A stretch of DNA of 64,000 nucleotides, from contig JBBPUQ010000009.1 of NCBI GenBank assembly GCA_038501195.1, positions 1,240,001 to 1,304,000 of the forward strand, written 5' to 3'. The position numbers and the translations under genes are program-made. The stretch is from Nemania diffusa. Taxonomy: Eukaryota; Ascomycota; Sordariomycetes; Xylariales; Xylariaceae. The first letter of the stretch is position 1. Each line of letters starts with the position of its first letter. Positions 1 to 10,976 of this stretch are shown here, one piece after another. The notes under the pieces are model-generated. The model saw only the letters and a list, made by a program, of their open reading frames with translations, was not told the DNA's origin and ran no database searches.

Positions 1-1266
1 TAGTTGTAGAATCGCTGTCCCTCCCCGATCCTTTCCATGAGCCCGGGCGTCGTTCAGAGCATACATTCAACCCCGACCATGATCGTTCTTTTCTTGGATG
101 AACGAGCGCGGTGTTGGACGTTTGGGGAGAGGTCGTAGAGTTACCAATATTCTTTTTATTCTTGCGATTCATCTTTGCGGGAAAGGAAGCGTAATTATAG
201 TAGATATATAGTTATCGAGGGCTTGAGCATTGGATAATGAGATTAGATATGTGATAGAAGCTTCCGTATATGAAAAGAGGAGCAGATCATGTAGAAAGAG
301 TGGTAGGAGAGTGAGATAGGAGAGAGATTAAGTTAGGGTGTGCGTATCTAGAGATGGAGGGGTAAAGCTGGAAAGAATAAAGATGGGATAAAGATCAAGG
401 GTAAGTCCTAACTAGGTGCAATATGATTAGGAGGAAAAGTGACATTGTACGTCGTTGGGTTTGTAACATTATAGGGAAGGAATCGCAGACATCTCATGAT
501 GTAGATGAAGGCTAGCCCCTCTCATGGGGCCTGAGATACATAGCAGCATCCTTATCAAAATGAAAAATTTTACACATTGACTCAGTTGTTAGTGATAAAA
601 GTACATAAGGGTAAAATACTGAGTTTTTCGTTCAGGTACCTTATTTCACTGAGGAGGTTGTAGGAGAGGTAGAATGGACGAGGGCTAGAGCTGCTTATTA
701 ACAGAATACCCTAGCCTTTAAATTGAAATAAGGCCAACAAACTAGCTGAATATAGGTTTCGGTGACAACTTCAATGTCTTTTAGGTTCCTTTCCGCTGTA
801 GTCTTCATGCCCCTAGATAGTCTATGTATGCGATTGTGTCTACAGATAGAGCCGATGGGGAACCCAAGTCATATAATCAAGACATTGTATTGCTGTCAAT
901 TTCGGAACATTACAATATACAATTGTTACTGAGATTTAACTGGGCGCAACTTCATCTAATCTCTCAGACGTTGCCTCGACTGTCAACTTTTAACCCTCTT
1001 GTATTTTTTATACAGTCAAAAAAGCTTGGAAAGTCTTATTCAACTAGTTAAGCGGGTCTTATAATAGCACAGTTTAAATAAACTAGATGAGCAATTGACT
1101 GCCTTCAAGTCTCTTATTCACATTAATACATTGGCTTCTTAGCCTCCGCCCACAAAGTTCTAGCCCCCTATTTACCCACCAGCGCACCGATAGCCCCCAT
1201 GAAAGCCGACAAAACGGCAAAAAATAAAAGTACCATCCACCTTTCATTCAAATTTGGCAAAATACA
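1..1266. other. AT-rich intergenic spacer
   Basis: No gene is supported. The stretch about 240-440 is purine-rich (GAGAGA/GGTAGGAG-type words); the rest is stop-rich in all frames. The left edge could include flanking sequence of a gene outside the window, but nothing identifies it. Confidence 0.6.
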
Positions 1267-1360
1267 TGGACGAACGGGGAATTGAACCCCGGACCCCTCC
1301 CAGGCTATTCTGAAGATTCAGATATGCGAAGGGAGTATCATACCCCTAGACCATTCGCCC
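1267..1360 (-). tRNA. tRNA-Ala (CGC) with intron
   Basis: Read on the minus strand, the gene starts GGGCGAATGG and ends TTCGTCC plus A73. The seven-base acceptor stem pairs fully with one wobble, G3-U70, the classic alanine identity element. The D-arm resembles GGTCTAGGGGTA and the T-arm is CCGGGGTTCAATTCCCC. The anticodon stem is CTCCC/GGGAG. Between them lie TTCGCA, about 22 extra bases, then T, so the anticodon reads CGC with a small intron after position 37, the standard eukaryotic intron site. TTTT follows on the minus strand about 6 bases downstream as a Pol III terminator. The body resembles tRNA-Pro in its D-arm, but Pro would need NGG; G3-U70, A73 and CGC favour Ala. Confidence 0.85.
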
Positions 1361-2367
1361 GTATTGATATATGGAGAACTGATTGACCGGGGATTTGTTG
1401 TGATGCGTATTGTATCTAGACGCGAGGGCTAGAAGTAGGTAACCGAAGAATAATGATTGGCGAAGATAAGTCAATATTAATGTGGTTTTGTTGCGTTGAG
1501 GAAAGCATATATGTAGTTGAGGGGCCAAATCGACTGCTCCTTTCTGGAAGGCATAGGTAGCCGCCCACGTTCAACGAAACTGTTGCGCAATCTTATCTCG
1601 AATAGACATACTCTATGCCATAGTTGATTGCCGACAATCGACTGGCTAAAATATCCCTAACCTAGGCTAGATAGGTAGTGGCGGTTGTGAAGTTCTGCTA
1701 CGAATTGGTTCAGCGTGTAGGATTGCATCTTAGTCCACAACCCCCTGGCTATATAGACAGACCTATGAGAAATGTCGATTGTCTACTATTGGAATATACC
1801 TCCAGTGTGTTCTTTCTTTGGTCGCTCCCTCTAACAACTTCTAGTTGAGTTGAGCCCGCGCCATATTAAATACGGCATAGGTTTGGAGCTTGTCTAATCG
1901 CTAAAACTTAGCTTGTTGATTAGGTAGGTCCTTGTCGAAATCGTGAAGGGTGTTTTGCTGGTGCGAATCAATATGCTGCCAAGATCCTTAAGGAGCATGG
2001 TTGAGGCATTGGCGCGAGATCAGGTATTTGAATTAACCATCTGGTTGGGGCACGTTCTCATAGGCTTAGAAGAGAAAATGTGTTCCATTTAATGAACTAA
2101 TAGAACAATTACTGCGACTGAAGTGAGGGTAATTACAGTTCCGTAGAGATAGGCGCCGTCGCGGGCAGCAGAGTGCCACTAAAAACTACCTACTACGTGT
2201 ATAATGCCGACCGTATCCACTTATGAGCCGCCGGGGATAGGGTCTTGTTAGGGCTCACTAGGTTGTTGGTACTTTGAGGCGCCTTTGAGGTTGAAGCTAT
2301 ATAGCAAAAAGGAAAACAAGTTTGTACAATAACTAGCAAAACAAATGTGCTTCATTGAAGCTTTTTA
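1361..2367. other. Intergenic spacer between tRNA-Ala and tRNA-Ser
   Basis: No coding region or RNA gene recognised. The sequence is AT-rich with stops in every frame. Poly-A runs near 2305-2316 and 2338-2341 read as T-runs downstream of the minus-strand tRNA-Ser and can serve as its Pol III terminators. Confidence 0.6.
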
Positions 2368-2448
2368 CGACTAGGACCCGATTCGAACGGGTGCTCCCGA
2401 AGGAAGTAGATTTCGAGTCTACCGCGTTAACCACTCCGCCACCTAGCC
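2368..2448 (-). tRNA. tRNA-Ser (CGA)
   Basis: On the minus strand, this is a class II tRNA. The acceptor GGCTAGG pairs with CCTAGTC (one G-T) and the discriminator is G, as in serine tRNAs. The A box is TGGCGGAGTGGTTAACGC and the anticodon arm GTAGACTCGAAATCTAC gives anticodon CGA. A long variable arm (TTCCTTCGGGAG region) precedes the T-arm CCCGTTCGAATCGGG. No intron is present, although CGA-Ser genes in yeasts often carry one. TTTT lies about 27 bases downstream on the transcribed strand. Confidence 0.95.
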
Positions 2449-2632
2449 TGTTATCATATCTTTGATAAGAAACCAGAGCTCTAATTAAGTCTATACCTTA
2501 GGCATTTTCCAAATTCTCAAGCTATCGCTCAGTCCATCAATTTAAGTCGGTAGTACCCTATAATGTTCGCCGTGTAAAAGCGATTTAGCTATTTTAAAGT
2601 ATTAAAAAGCGTCACCAGGTAGAATGAATGAC

Positions 2633-2650
2633 TACCTACCTAGGTAGGTA
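2633..2650. repeat. 18-bp perfect palindrome of TACCTA/TAGGTA words
   Basis: TACCTACCT followed directly by its reverse complement AGGTAGGTA. It is the longest clean example of the TAGGTA-type words that pepper the spacers of this window. Confidence 0.9.
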
Positions 2651-2760
2651 CCTAAACAGGGAAAAGCAATGCGGCCCGAGTGGTAACAAATAGTGGATCC
2701 AAGTACCGCCATCTACGTAATAAATGTATCGTGAGTGCCTGTATATAATGGTTCCCGATT

Positions 2761-2774
2761 CTAGGTATACCTAG
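2761..2774. repeat. 14-bp palindrome
   Basis: CTAGGTATACCTAG is its own reverse complement, again built from TAGGTA/TACCTA. No function is evident. Confidence 0.85.
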
Positions 2775-2788
2775 CTCAAGCCTATCAG

Positions 2789-2841
2789 CACAGACGAGCC
2801 AGGCACCCAATAATCTTTATAAATCTAGGTACTCGTCTGTG
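2789..2841. repeat. Inverted repeat, 10-bp arms, 33-base loop
   Basis: CACAGACGAG at 2789-2798 is the exact reverse complement of CTCGTCTGTG at 2832-2841. The loop is AT-rich. No T-run or open frame marks it as a terminator or gene. Confidence 0.75.
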
Positions 2842-3373
2842 GGATCATCTGATTCCTAGCCGTATGCACACTTGAGCTCAGTATATAGCTTCTAGCGCAT
2901 CGATGCTCTATATTTATGGTACCTATCATCATGCCATTGTTATTAGAACCAATATTTCCTACCGTAAGTAGCCCTTCTAGTTACTTTCTTATGATTTTGG
3001 TGAACGTCAGCGCATAAAAACGTCTACGGGCTCATATTATATCTTCAAGGCTTCCTTTACTATATAAGGTAAAAGGCTAGGGATTATACTTAATACGGCA
3101 TAACTAACTTCACTCGTTGCGAGAGAACCTGCTATTTGTAGCTGGTATAAAGGTGTAGGAATCCGCCAAAACAATATGGTGTTAACCATTTTAACAAAAT
3201 AGAAGCATGATAACATATGTCAACATTTTTACTTATTGTTTTGTGTAATTAGTAGCTGTAAAGGTAAGTGAATAGTTTATGTCTTACTAATTTGCCGGAT
3301 TTGGGGTGCGGGATAAATCCTGCTAACGGGGATCGTCGTCATCGAGCTTCAATACGCTCTAGTCCATCAGCCA

Positions 3374-3445
3374 TCTCGATTGGTCTAGTGGTAAGGATAC
3401 CTGCTTGTCACGCAGGTGGCCGGGGTTCGATTCCCCGATCGAGAG
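3374..3445 (+). tRNA. tRNA-Asp (GTC)
   Basis: A standard 72-base cloverleaf. The acceptor TCTCGAT pairs with ATCGAGA and the discriminator is G. The A box is TTGGTCTAGTGGTAAGGA, the anticodon arm CCTGCTTGTCACGCAGG has anticodon GTC, and the T-arm is CCGGGGTTCGATTCCCCG. No intron. TTTTT at about 3450-3454 fits a Pol III terminator. Confidence 0.97.
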
Positions 3446-3778
3446 TTCTATTTTTCACACAATTTGAAGTCCATTTTTTGTTTGCTTTACCCTAAATACG
3501 TGATCCCTTAATCTGGTATAATAAATGTTTGGCGTGGGGAGGCGAGTGGGAGGCGAGTAGGAACCGCATGACAAACGTTGAAGTGTTTAATTAAAGACTT
3601 AAGCTATTATAATATCTAACAAATCTATCACTACAGCACCCTAGGCACATAGCGAGCAACGGGACCATCTCCGCATGGAAGACACGTAAGAATGGAGGAT
3701 GAACTTAAGACAGAGAGTCATGTGTGACCCATGCTCCGGAGTGTCTGTTCAGCAAGCAGAAATACCTAAACTCGCAAG
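3446..3778. other. Short spacer, 3' side of SAC1
   Basis: Holds the terminator region of tRNA-Asp and the presumed 3' UTR of the minus-strand Sac1 gene. Nothing else is seen. Confidence 0.5.
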
Positions 3779-6005
3779 TTACTCGATCCTCTTCTTCCCC
3801 TCCTCTGCATTAAGATATCTCGCTGTGCTTAGTCCGCGCTCGTGCCCTGCGACAAAAGAGCCAACCACCTTGCCTTTCTTGATCTTTCCAATCGTCTCCT
3901 GGTAGCCTTCTATAGCCCATGGCCGCGGGTTCAGTTTTGGCCAGTTCACCTACGCCTAGTATTAGCACCTTCGCTTGGATTAAATCGAATCCATTGTGTC
4001 AGTGATGATGTACTTACAAATAGCATGCCGTTCTGAATGATAAAGTTTAGAGACCAACCGGCCACTATCACCCAGAACAGGATGAATAGGCGCATAGGTA
4101 GGACGGTGGAATCTGGTAGGCGTTTGCTGAACAAGCCTACAAAACTGAAGAATATGCTGAAAGCAAGTATGTAGGGGATACTTTGGATGAGGATTGGCCT
4201 ACGGTCGGCAAATATGAGGGAGGAGCCAATATTAGCTGCGGAGGGCTCATAAGCGCCCAAGAATAGATCATAAGCATCTTGCCGGGGGCCGTCTCGGAAG
4301 TTGTTCAGATAGTATCGAGTTACCGCAATGTTGCCGTCTTGGAAAGTTCCTTGTTTGGTACGCTTACCTAAGCGCGTAAGGTCTGTTTTCATAGCCCCGG
4401 TGCCGGCATATGCTTTGGATACCGTGTCGGCGTTGTCTGCCCACAAGTTGCGGAAGAGGAATTCGAAGGCTGGATCTGCTGTGGCAAAAGTCTCACCTCG
4501 TTGAAGTAGGCCTAGATCTACAAAGATGCGATCTAGAGTCCACCTCGCAAGCATGCTCTGGACCACGTTTGTACGGTCAAGTGAATCCATACAGTTTGTC
4601 CTTACGACGCTTGTTTGGAAATTCCTTGTCTCCAGTCCACCGTTCGCAGGCATATCGACGCCTCGGAAATACTGTTGTGCTATTAATGCATCGTGTAATC
4701 TATCAACGAGCATCATAGCGCGATGCATCTGAAGCCCTTTAGTTTCGTGGTGGAAATCAAAATACACGTAATGTAAGCGGTCGAACTCTTGTTTAGTAGT
4801 GTTAGGCTCGATGACACGGAACTTCTCATCGGTGAGCAGATCCTTGTTGGTAGTTTCCGTTTTTGAGCCAAGAAGCATTTTCACCATCTGTTCGTAAGCC
4901 TCCTTCACTCGCTTCTCGCGACCCTTTTGATTAACTAGGTTGACAAGGTAATTGTCACCGTATATGCGGATCTGCTCGTCGAAGTGTTTCTGGGCGGCAG
5001 ATAAGGCAGTCTCAATCCCGCGAACCTGGAGTTTTGGCGTATACTTGAGGACATTGATCTCGGACCAGTAGACGGGCACACTCCCTCGAGTCTGGACATA
5101 GGACATGATTTGCATTTCCCGTCCATCGGAAGCCCCGAACTTGCCACTTTGCATATCAGTGCTTCCTGCGTACCCTCCCAGGCCACCACCTGCGTCATTC
5201 AAGACTACAACTTGCTCAGTTTCATTGTAATTGGCGGCATGCCCTTCTTCGTCGATACCTCTAGTAAAATATCTGGTTCCAGCTCGGTGTCTCGACTTTC
5301 TAGTGATGAGAACAATGGTTAGGGGTGTGCCCTTGAACTTGGTTGGCCTTATTTCCATTGTACCCCATATCAATGGTAGGATGAATGGATCAGCAGCTGG
5401 CTGGGGGCCCTGTTGAGATCGGCTTCCCATTTTTCGGAAGTCAATTAGATCAGTCTGGACGAATCTGTTCCAGAAGAAGCGATCGTCGGCGCGCATCCAG
5501 AGAGGGGCCGAGTTGTCGATAGACGCCTGTCTTTGGAAGCTGTTGGTAAGGTCGATCGAGTATGAGAAATACATAGGACCAGTCATGATAAAGGATTTTA
5601 AGAGGAACAAGAACTGGTCTTCATCGGGATCGCGAATTTGACGTTCTCGCATAGGGAGGAAGTCTGTTGAGATGACCTTGTACACCATGTGTCCCTTGAG
5701 ACGGCCCACGGGCTGGGCTTTTGTGATGACAATCGCATACTTGTCTGTCCCCAACCGATTAGTCCTAAATACTAAGTTGATTTCGGGGAAGCCCTACCCA
5801 GCCTAAGTTGAATGACACCTAGGATCCCGGCTATACTAGAGACACGAGAGACACGTTTGGTGCTGACGGATGCAGTTTCGCTTAGGCGGATGTCGCCTGT
5901 TGGTCTATCGATGACCAGAGCTGGGGCATTAGGTGAAGAAGGTGAGGTGAAGGTGTAAGACTCGGCGGCGACGTGGACATTAATGTCCCGGTACGGAAGC
6001 GTCAT
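3779..6005 (-). CDS. SAC1: Sac1-type phosphoinositide phosphatase
   Basis: Removes phosphate from phosphatidylinositol phosphates, mainly PI4P, at the ER and Golgi membranes. Exons on the minus strand: 6005-5798, 5744-4018 and 3949-3779, giving 701 residues. The start MTLPYRDINVHV sits in a good AACATGA context. Intron 1 splits the Asp codon of QLRLDKYAIV. Intron 2 (GTAAGT) is followed by VNWPKLN and the conserved tail ending EEGKKRIE. The Sac catalytic CX5R(T) motif is NCMDSLDRT, with Cys about 454 and Arg about 460. Two hydrophobic helices near 589-608 and 619-638 match the C-terminal ER anchor of the family. Length fits filamentous-fungal Sac1. It is divergent from the Rab5 gene, about 900 bases away. 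Confidence 0.95.
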
Positions 6006-6904
6006 GTTGGGCCAGAGGGTAGCACAGTCTGGCGCACGTTCATCGCTTCGGGGATAGAGAGGCCCGAGATGGGTTGATGATGTTGGGTCGAGGAGCCTTT
6101 GGGGATGATATCGGTCGAGAGCACTTTGTAGCGCTCGAGCTGTTGTCGCAACCTAAGTACCTTGGATTCGGTAAAGGAGGACTGGATATGTAGGTAAAAC
6201 ACGGTGTTTGGGTTAAGCTCCTGAAATGTGTGCCTGAGAAAGTGTCATCATACGTATTCTTATAAGCCGCATATAAGTCAAGCACATGCATATTCACATG
6301 GGCCTGGTCCCTTTTGCGGACCCCACTATCTAGAGTCTAGATAGACTCGGTACCGTATCTTGGTATCTCACAGTGCTAATACTGTACAAATATTTTCTGC
6401 ACCGTATACAGCGGATCACGCTGCCACCTGACCCTCTAGAATAGGTCATTCACTACGGTAAGTGGCCACTGAAAGAGGAACCCCGAGGTGTGTCGCTGAG
6501 TCTGAAGTCGGCGCACTAACGGGCCTGTTAATAGGCCCCAGTTCAATCCCAGGCGCTCAGCCACTCACTACTCAGCTCACACTGGATCCGACAAGCTTCC
6601 TGGTCACTTCATTCATCAAATGTCCAGGCAGTGACCGAAGCCAAACCCCAAGCATCTCTCCCAACACCACCATTTCGCTTCCCTACAACGACACACCATC
6701 AACATCCGAGCACCTCATCTTGTCACCTCATTTTTCAGCAGCGCCCGCTCTGTGCATCCGTACTATATTGACGTCTGCACTAAGCTCCTTTCCGATAAGA
6801 TACGCCGTGCCCCCCGTCGGCCTCCTTTGTCGTCTCGATCCGTAGCAACCGCGCAGCAAGTATCTGCGCCATACTGAGCTCTCCGCACCACAGATCCTCC
6901 CATA
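6006..6904. promoter_or_regulatory. Divergent promoter region SAC1 / RAB5
   Basis: About 900 bases separate the two start codons, so both promoters and 5' leaders lie here. The side next to Rab5 (about 6650-6725) is a C/A-rich leader of CACCA/ACACC type, typical of fungal 5' UTRs. No core element is clear enough to place. Open frames here lack a convincing start or any homology I recognise. Confidence 0.45.
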
Positions 6905-7815
6905 ATGGCTTCTCGGGCAGGGCCTGCTGCGGGCCGCGGCATGAACACTCGCTTTGCACAATTCAAACTGGTTTTGCTAGGTATGCTAATTCCGCGCTGC
7001 TTCTGTGCTGCTAGCCGATACTGACGCACGCCCAGGAGAGTCTGCTGTAGGAAAGGTAATAGAGACGACTCCGGTGCGATCCAACGATACCGACGAAGCT
7101 AACTTTTCTGGACTAGAGCTCGATAGTGCTAAGATTCGTTAAGGTACCTCATTAGCTCTCACCAAGTACTATTTTATGAAGTCTAGTTTCTCATCCCTCT
7201 CATCTAGGATCAATTCGACTCGTACAGAGAATCTACCATCGGCGCCGCGTTTCTCACACAAACCATATCCCTCGACGAAAACACTACGGTCAAGTTCGAA
7301 ATCTGGGATACCGCCGGCCAGGAGCGATATAAGTCATTGGCACCCATGTACTACCGAAATGCCAACTGTGCCGTAGTTGTCTATGATATCACCCAATCCG
7401 TACGTGCTTTCTAATACAGCCGGATACGTCCTACAACTTGACTAATGGCTCTCAACTATAGGCATCACTGGACAAGGCAAAGGCGTGGGTGAAGGAGCTG
7501 CAACGACAAGCGAATGAGAACATCATCATCGCTCTCGCTGGAAATAAGTTGGATTTGGTAAACGAACAGCCCGATAAGCGCGCAGTTCCGACTGCCGAGG
7601 CGGAAGCATACGCCAACGAAGCCGGTCTATTGTTTTTCGAAACCTCAGCCAAGACGGCAGAAAACGTGCAAGAACTATTCACCGCTATCGCGAAGAAGCT
7701 TCCCTTGGATCAGGTCGGCCCCCGCCACACGCGGCCTGGGCAGCGACCAGGTGGCGTCAGCCTAGGGCCCGCTGAGGGTAGAGATACCCAGGCTGGAGGA
7801 GCTTGCAGCTGCTAG
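6905..7815 (+). CDS. YPT5: Rab5/Ypt5/Vps21-type small GTPase
   Basis: An early-endosome Rab GTPase controlling endosome fusion and vacuolar traffic. Exons 6905-6980, 7036-7055, 7117-7143, 7208-7399 and 7462-7815 give 222 residues; four short GT-AG introns, two of them cutting tiny exons of 20 and 27 bases. The P-loop GESAVGKS (26-33), [17 protein letters not shown] (75-91, the Rab5-subfamily stretch), NKLD (133-136) and ETSAK (165-169) are all intact. The C-terminus is a variable Gly/Pro/Arg tail ending CSC, a double-geranylgeranylation signal. The [14 protein letters not shown] effector region also points to Rab5 rather than Rab7 or Rab11. Many Pezizomycotina carry more than one Vps21-like gene, so the symbol is less sure than the family. 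Confidence 0.93.
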
Positions 7816-8838
7816 AAGCGTTTCTTAGCAGCATCTTAGGCTACGATGGTGATGGGGCAAGGCTATCATATTTTAGTATCCGTGCTACTTATACAGAGTA
7901 TGCTGCGTGTATCGCCTGCCCAACTGGCGACTCATCGTGTACAAGCAGGGAGATGTCGACCGGAACTTTGAAGACTACGCACCCGATAGCACAACTGGGG
8001 TGCGAGGTGAATGTCTGCGTGTGTCTATGAGCAGAGATTGGTATTTCGATGGCGGGGAGCACGAGAGAGTAACTGCAAATCTGGTGTATATTCATTCCAT
8101 TGGGGGTTCTCTCGGTAGGACGGCATTACGGGTTTTTTTTTTCATCCTTGTTTTTTTAATACTTGAGATTCTTGATGAGATTCTGAAGTAGGGCATTGGT
8201 CGCATATGGTCGTTAGTTAGACTAACGATGTGATCAGATGATCAGGCAGTGAGCACAATGGTACAGGCTGCTGCGACGTTATCAAGTACAAGTAGTAATA
8301 CGATAGAGCACTAATTGTCTCAATTAGAACGGATACACCTATGACAAGTTCATGTTGAAATTACGTAGTCGGGCGAATCATAGATCGTTACAAGATAGTG
8401 AAACCGTATAATAATATCACAAAGTATTGTGTGATTATGCCTACGTTATAGAGCAAAAAAAACTTCGGAGCAGATGTAGTTAGGAGTTGTTGGCGACAAC
8501 CTATATTCTACCTACTACAAGATACCTATACCCTATCATACCTACAATATTCTGTATTCTGTACCGGTGATCGGATCCACAGGTGCCGTCACTGGTCACC
8601 GCTGGCCCGGGGTTCCATCCACTGTCGGCTGGCTGGCTGGCGGCTTGGCTTGGCTAGGCTAGGCCATAACCGGGTCAAAGCTCAGAAAAGCTTCCGAGGT
8701 TTTTACGTCTCCAAGTCTCCAAGTGTCAAAGTCCCCATAATCTCATAACCTCGCAACCTAACAACCACACTCGCTCCTCCATCTTCACCAACAACGCAAC
8801 GCATCTCCGCGCCATATCGACGGCCGTTCGATGCCCTC
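7816..8838. other. Spacer between RAB5 and MIC60
   Basis: Rab5 3' UTR, including a T-run at about 8132-8157, then the Mic60 promoter. Simple sequence GGCTGGCTGG/GCTTGGCTTGGCTAGG lies at about 8626-8664, and a short AAGTCTCC direct repeat near 8704-8720. No other gene. Confidence 0.5.
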
Positions 8839-10976
8839 ATGTTGCGGAATTCGTTGCGATCTGTCCGGGCTGTAGGCAGCAGGCCCATTGGTGCCGCTGC
8901 CGCCCGTCAATGGCAGCCCGCGATCGCTAGATCTGGCGCAGCTGCGAGCGTATGTTTCTCTCTCACATTATTTATTGCTCATACCATATAGCCTATGCAC
9001 AAACATCCTAACACATACCTGTGTATAGAGATGCTTTGCAGACGGGAAGAAAGCGTCGATCGACAGCGCGAGTCCGGCGAAGCTACCTGCGACTGAGACG
9101 CACACGGCCGCTTCAAGCGATCCAGTCGTTCCTATAGTTGGATCCACTGTCGCGTCGTCAACAATTGACGCCAAAGACGTCCCTAAAACGCCCCCGGCGC
9201 CCGAGACGACGAAAATTCCGCCGCCGCCGTCCCTCGCACCTGTCAAGAAGAAGAAAGGCTTCTTCCGCCGTCTGCGCAATTATGTCCTCACTCTCACTCT
9301 TCTGGGCGCTATAACCTTTGGTGGTGGTGTATGGTACTCACGTATCAGCGACAACTTCCACGACTTCTTCACCGAGTATGTTCCGTTTGGCGAGCAGGCC
9401 GTTCTCTACTTTGAAGAGGCCGAGTTCCGAAAGCGGTACCCAGGCACTCTAAATAGCGGCATGCGACACGCAGATACTGGTGCCCAAGTAAAGATTGCCC
9501 CACAAAGCGGTGCTTCGTGGAGAGTGGCCGACAGCAGCGAGCCCTCGGGCCGTCAATCAAGTGCCATAAGCAAGATTACCTCCAGCAAGAAAGCTGCTGC
9601 AGAGAAGAAAGCCGCTGCAGCACCTGTGCCTGAGGCGAAGCCAGCACCCGACTCACCCAAGACTGAACAAACCCCTATCGCACCATCAGCTACCGTGTCC
9701 ACGCCTGAAACTTCTGTCGTAAAGAAGGAGCCTAAAGCCCAGAAGAGCAAGTCTGATTTCAAGGTGCCCGAGGTCGACGAACCTTCTCGATACCCCCCGC
9801 CAGCTCCTCTCGATCCTCTAAAGGTCAAGGATGCCGATGAGGCGGTGGTTCAGGAATTAGTCAGGATGCTCAACGATATCATCACCGTTGTAAACGCGGA
9901 CAATGCCGACGAACGCTTCTCCTCTACCATATACAAGGCGAAAACTAAACTTAACTTTGTAGGCTCTCAAATTCGAGACATTAAGGCGAGGATCGAGAAA
10001 GATGCTGCTGCTGAGGTCGAATCCAAGGTACAAGAATTTGAGACAGCAGCGAATGAGTTAGTTAGCCGCGTTGAGAAGGTCATGGCAAGCCAAGAAAGCC
10101 AATGGAGAGCTGAATTCGAGGAAGAGATGAAGCGCATTCAGTCCACTTACGACTCAAGGCTGCAGACCGAGATCGAGCAGCAGAAGCGCGTGAATGAGGA
10201 GAAACTAAAGAACAAGCTTTTAGAACAAGCGATAGAACTCAAACGTCAGTTCCTAAACGATGTCCGGAGCCAGGTTGAAGTAGAGCGCAATGGTCGACTT
10301 GGCAAGCTAGAGCAACTAAGTTCTTCTATTAAAGAATTGGAGCAGCTGACTACGGGCTGGAATGATGTTGTCGATGCGAACCTCCGAACGCAACAACTCC
10401 ATGTCGCTGTGGAGGCAGTACGTGCCAGCCTCGACGATGTGGAGCACCCACGGCCATTTGTTCGCGAACTGGTCGCTCTCAAGGAGATTGCTGCGGAAGA
10501 CGCCGTGGTTAATGCGGCCATTAGCTCAATTAACCCTTCAGCCTATCAGCGCGGTATTGCGACACCATCGCAGCTCATTGACCGTTTCCGCCGAGTAGCC
10601 TCGGAGGTTCGCAAAGCGTCTCTTCTTCCTGAAGATGCCGGTGTTGCTAGCCATGCGTCCAGTTGGGTCTTGAGCAAGGTTATGTTCAAAAAACACGGCC
10701 TGGCGGTTGGTGATGATGTCGAGAGTATCCTGACTCGTACACAAACCTACCTAGAAGAGGGTAACCTCGATGCTGCCGCACGAGAGATGAATGGTCTTCA
10801 AGGCTGGGCAAAGACTCTGAGTCGAGATTGGCTAGGCGAAGTACGGAAGGTGTTGGAGGTTCAGCAAGCGCTAGAGGTAGGTTTCACACGAATTCCCCTT
10901 TTCCATTAACTACGAACTAATATCGAAATAGGTCATTGCCACACAGGCTCGGTTACAGAGCCTGCAGGTGGAGTAA
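8839..10976 (+). CDS. MIC60: MICOS complex subunit Mic60 (mitofilin)
   Basis: The core scaffold of the mitochondrial contact site and cristae organising system in the inner membrane. Exons 8839-8949, 9029-10876 and 10932-10976 give 667 residues. The N-terminus MLRNSLRSVRAVGS has the Arg/Ser-rich, acid-free look of a matrix presequence. A basic KKKKGFFRRLR stretch (about 110-120) precedes one hydrophobic helix, about 122-140, with the GxxxG-like GGG. Then comes an Ala/Lys/Pro-rich linker, a long coiled coil (about 310-440) and the C-terminal mitofilin signature (ASSWVLSKVMFKKHGL ... YLEEGNLDAAAREMN). The last exon adds only VIATQARLQSLQVE. Intron 1 splices at 9028, not at the nearer CAG at 9041, which would break the frame. 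Confidence 0.95.

Larger units (their letters stand above)
2449..3373. other. Intergenic spacer with palindromes
   Basis: No gene recognised. It holds a perfect 18-base palindrome at 2633-2650, a 14-base palindrome at 2761-2774 and a 10-base inverted repeat at 2789-2798/2832-2841, listed separately. Confidence 0.6.

Noticed and set aside
6462..6845. 127-codon plus-strand frame upstream of Rab5
   Set aside because: No ATG at its start, no family, and it occupies the expected leader and promoter of Rab5.
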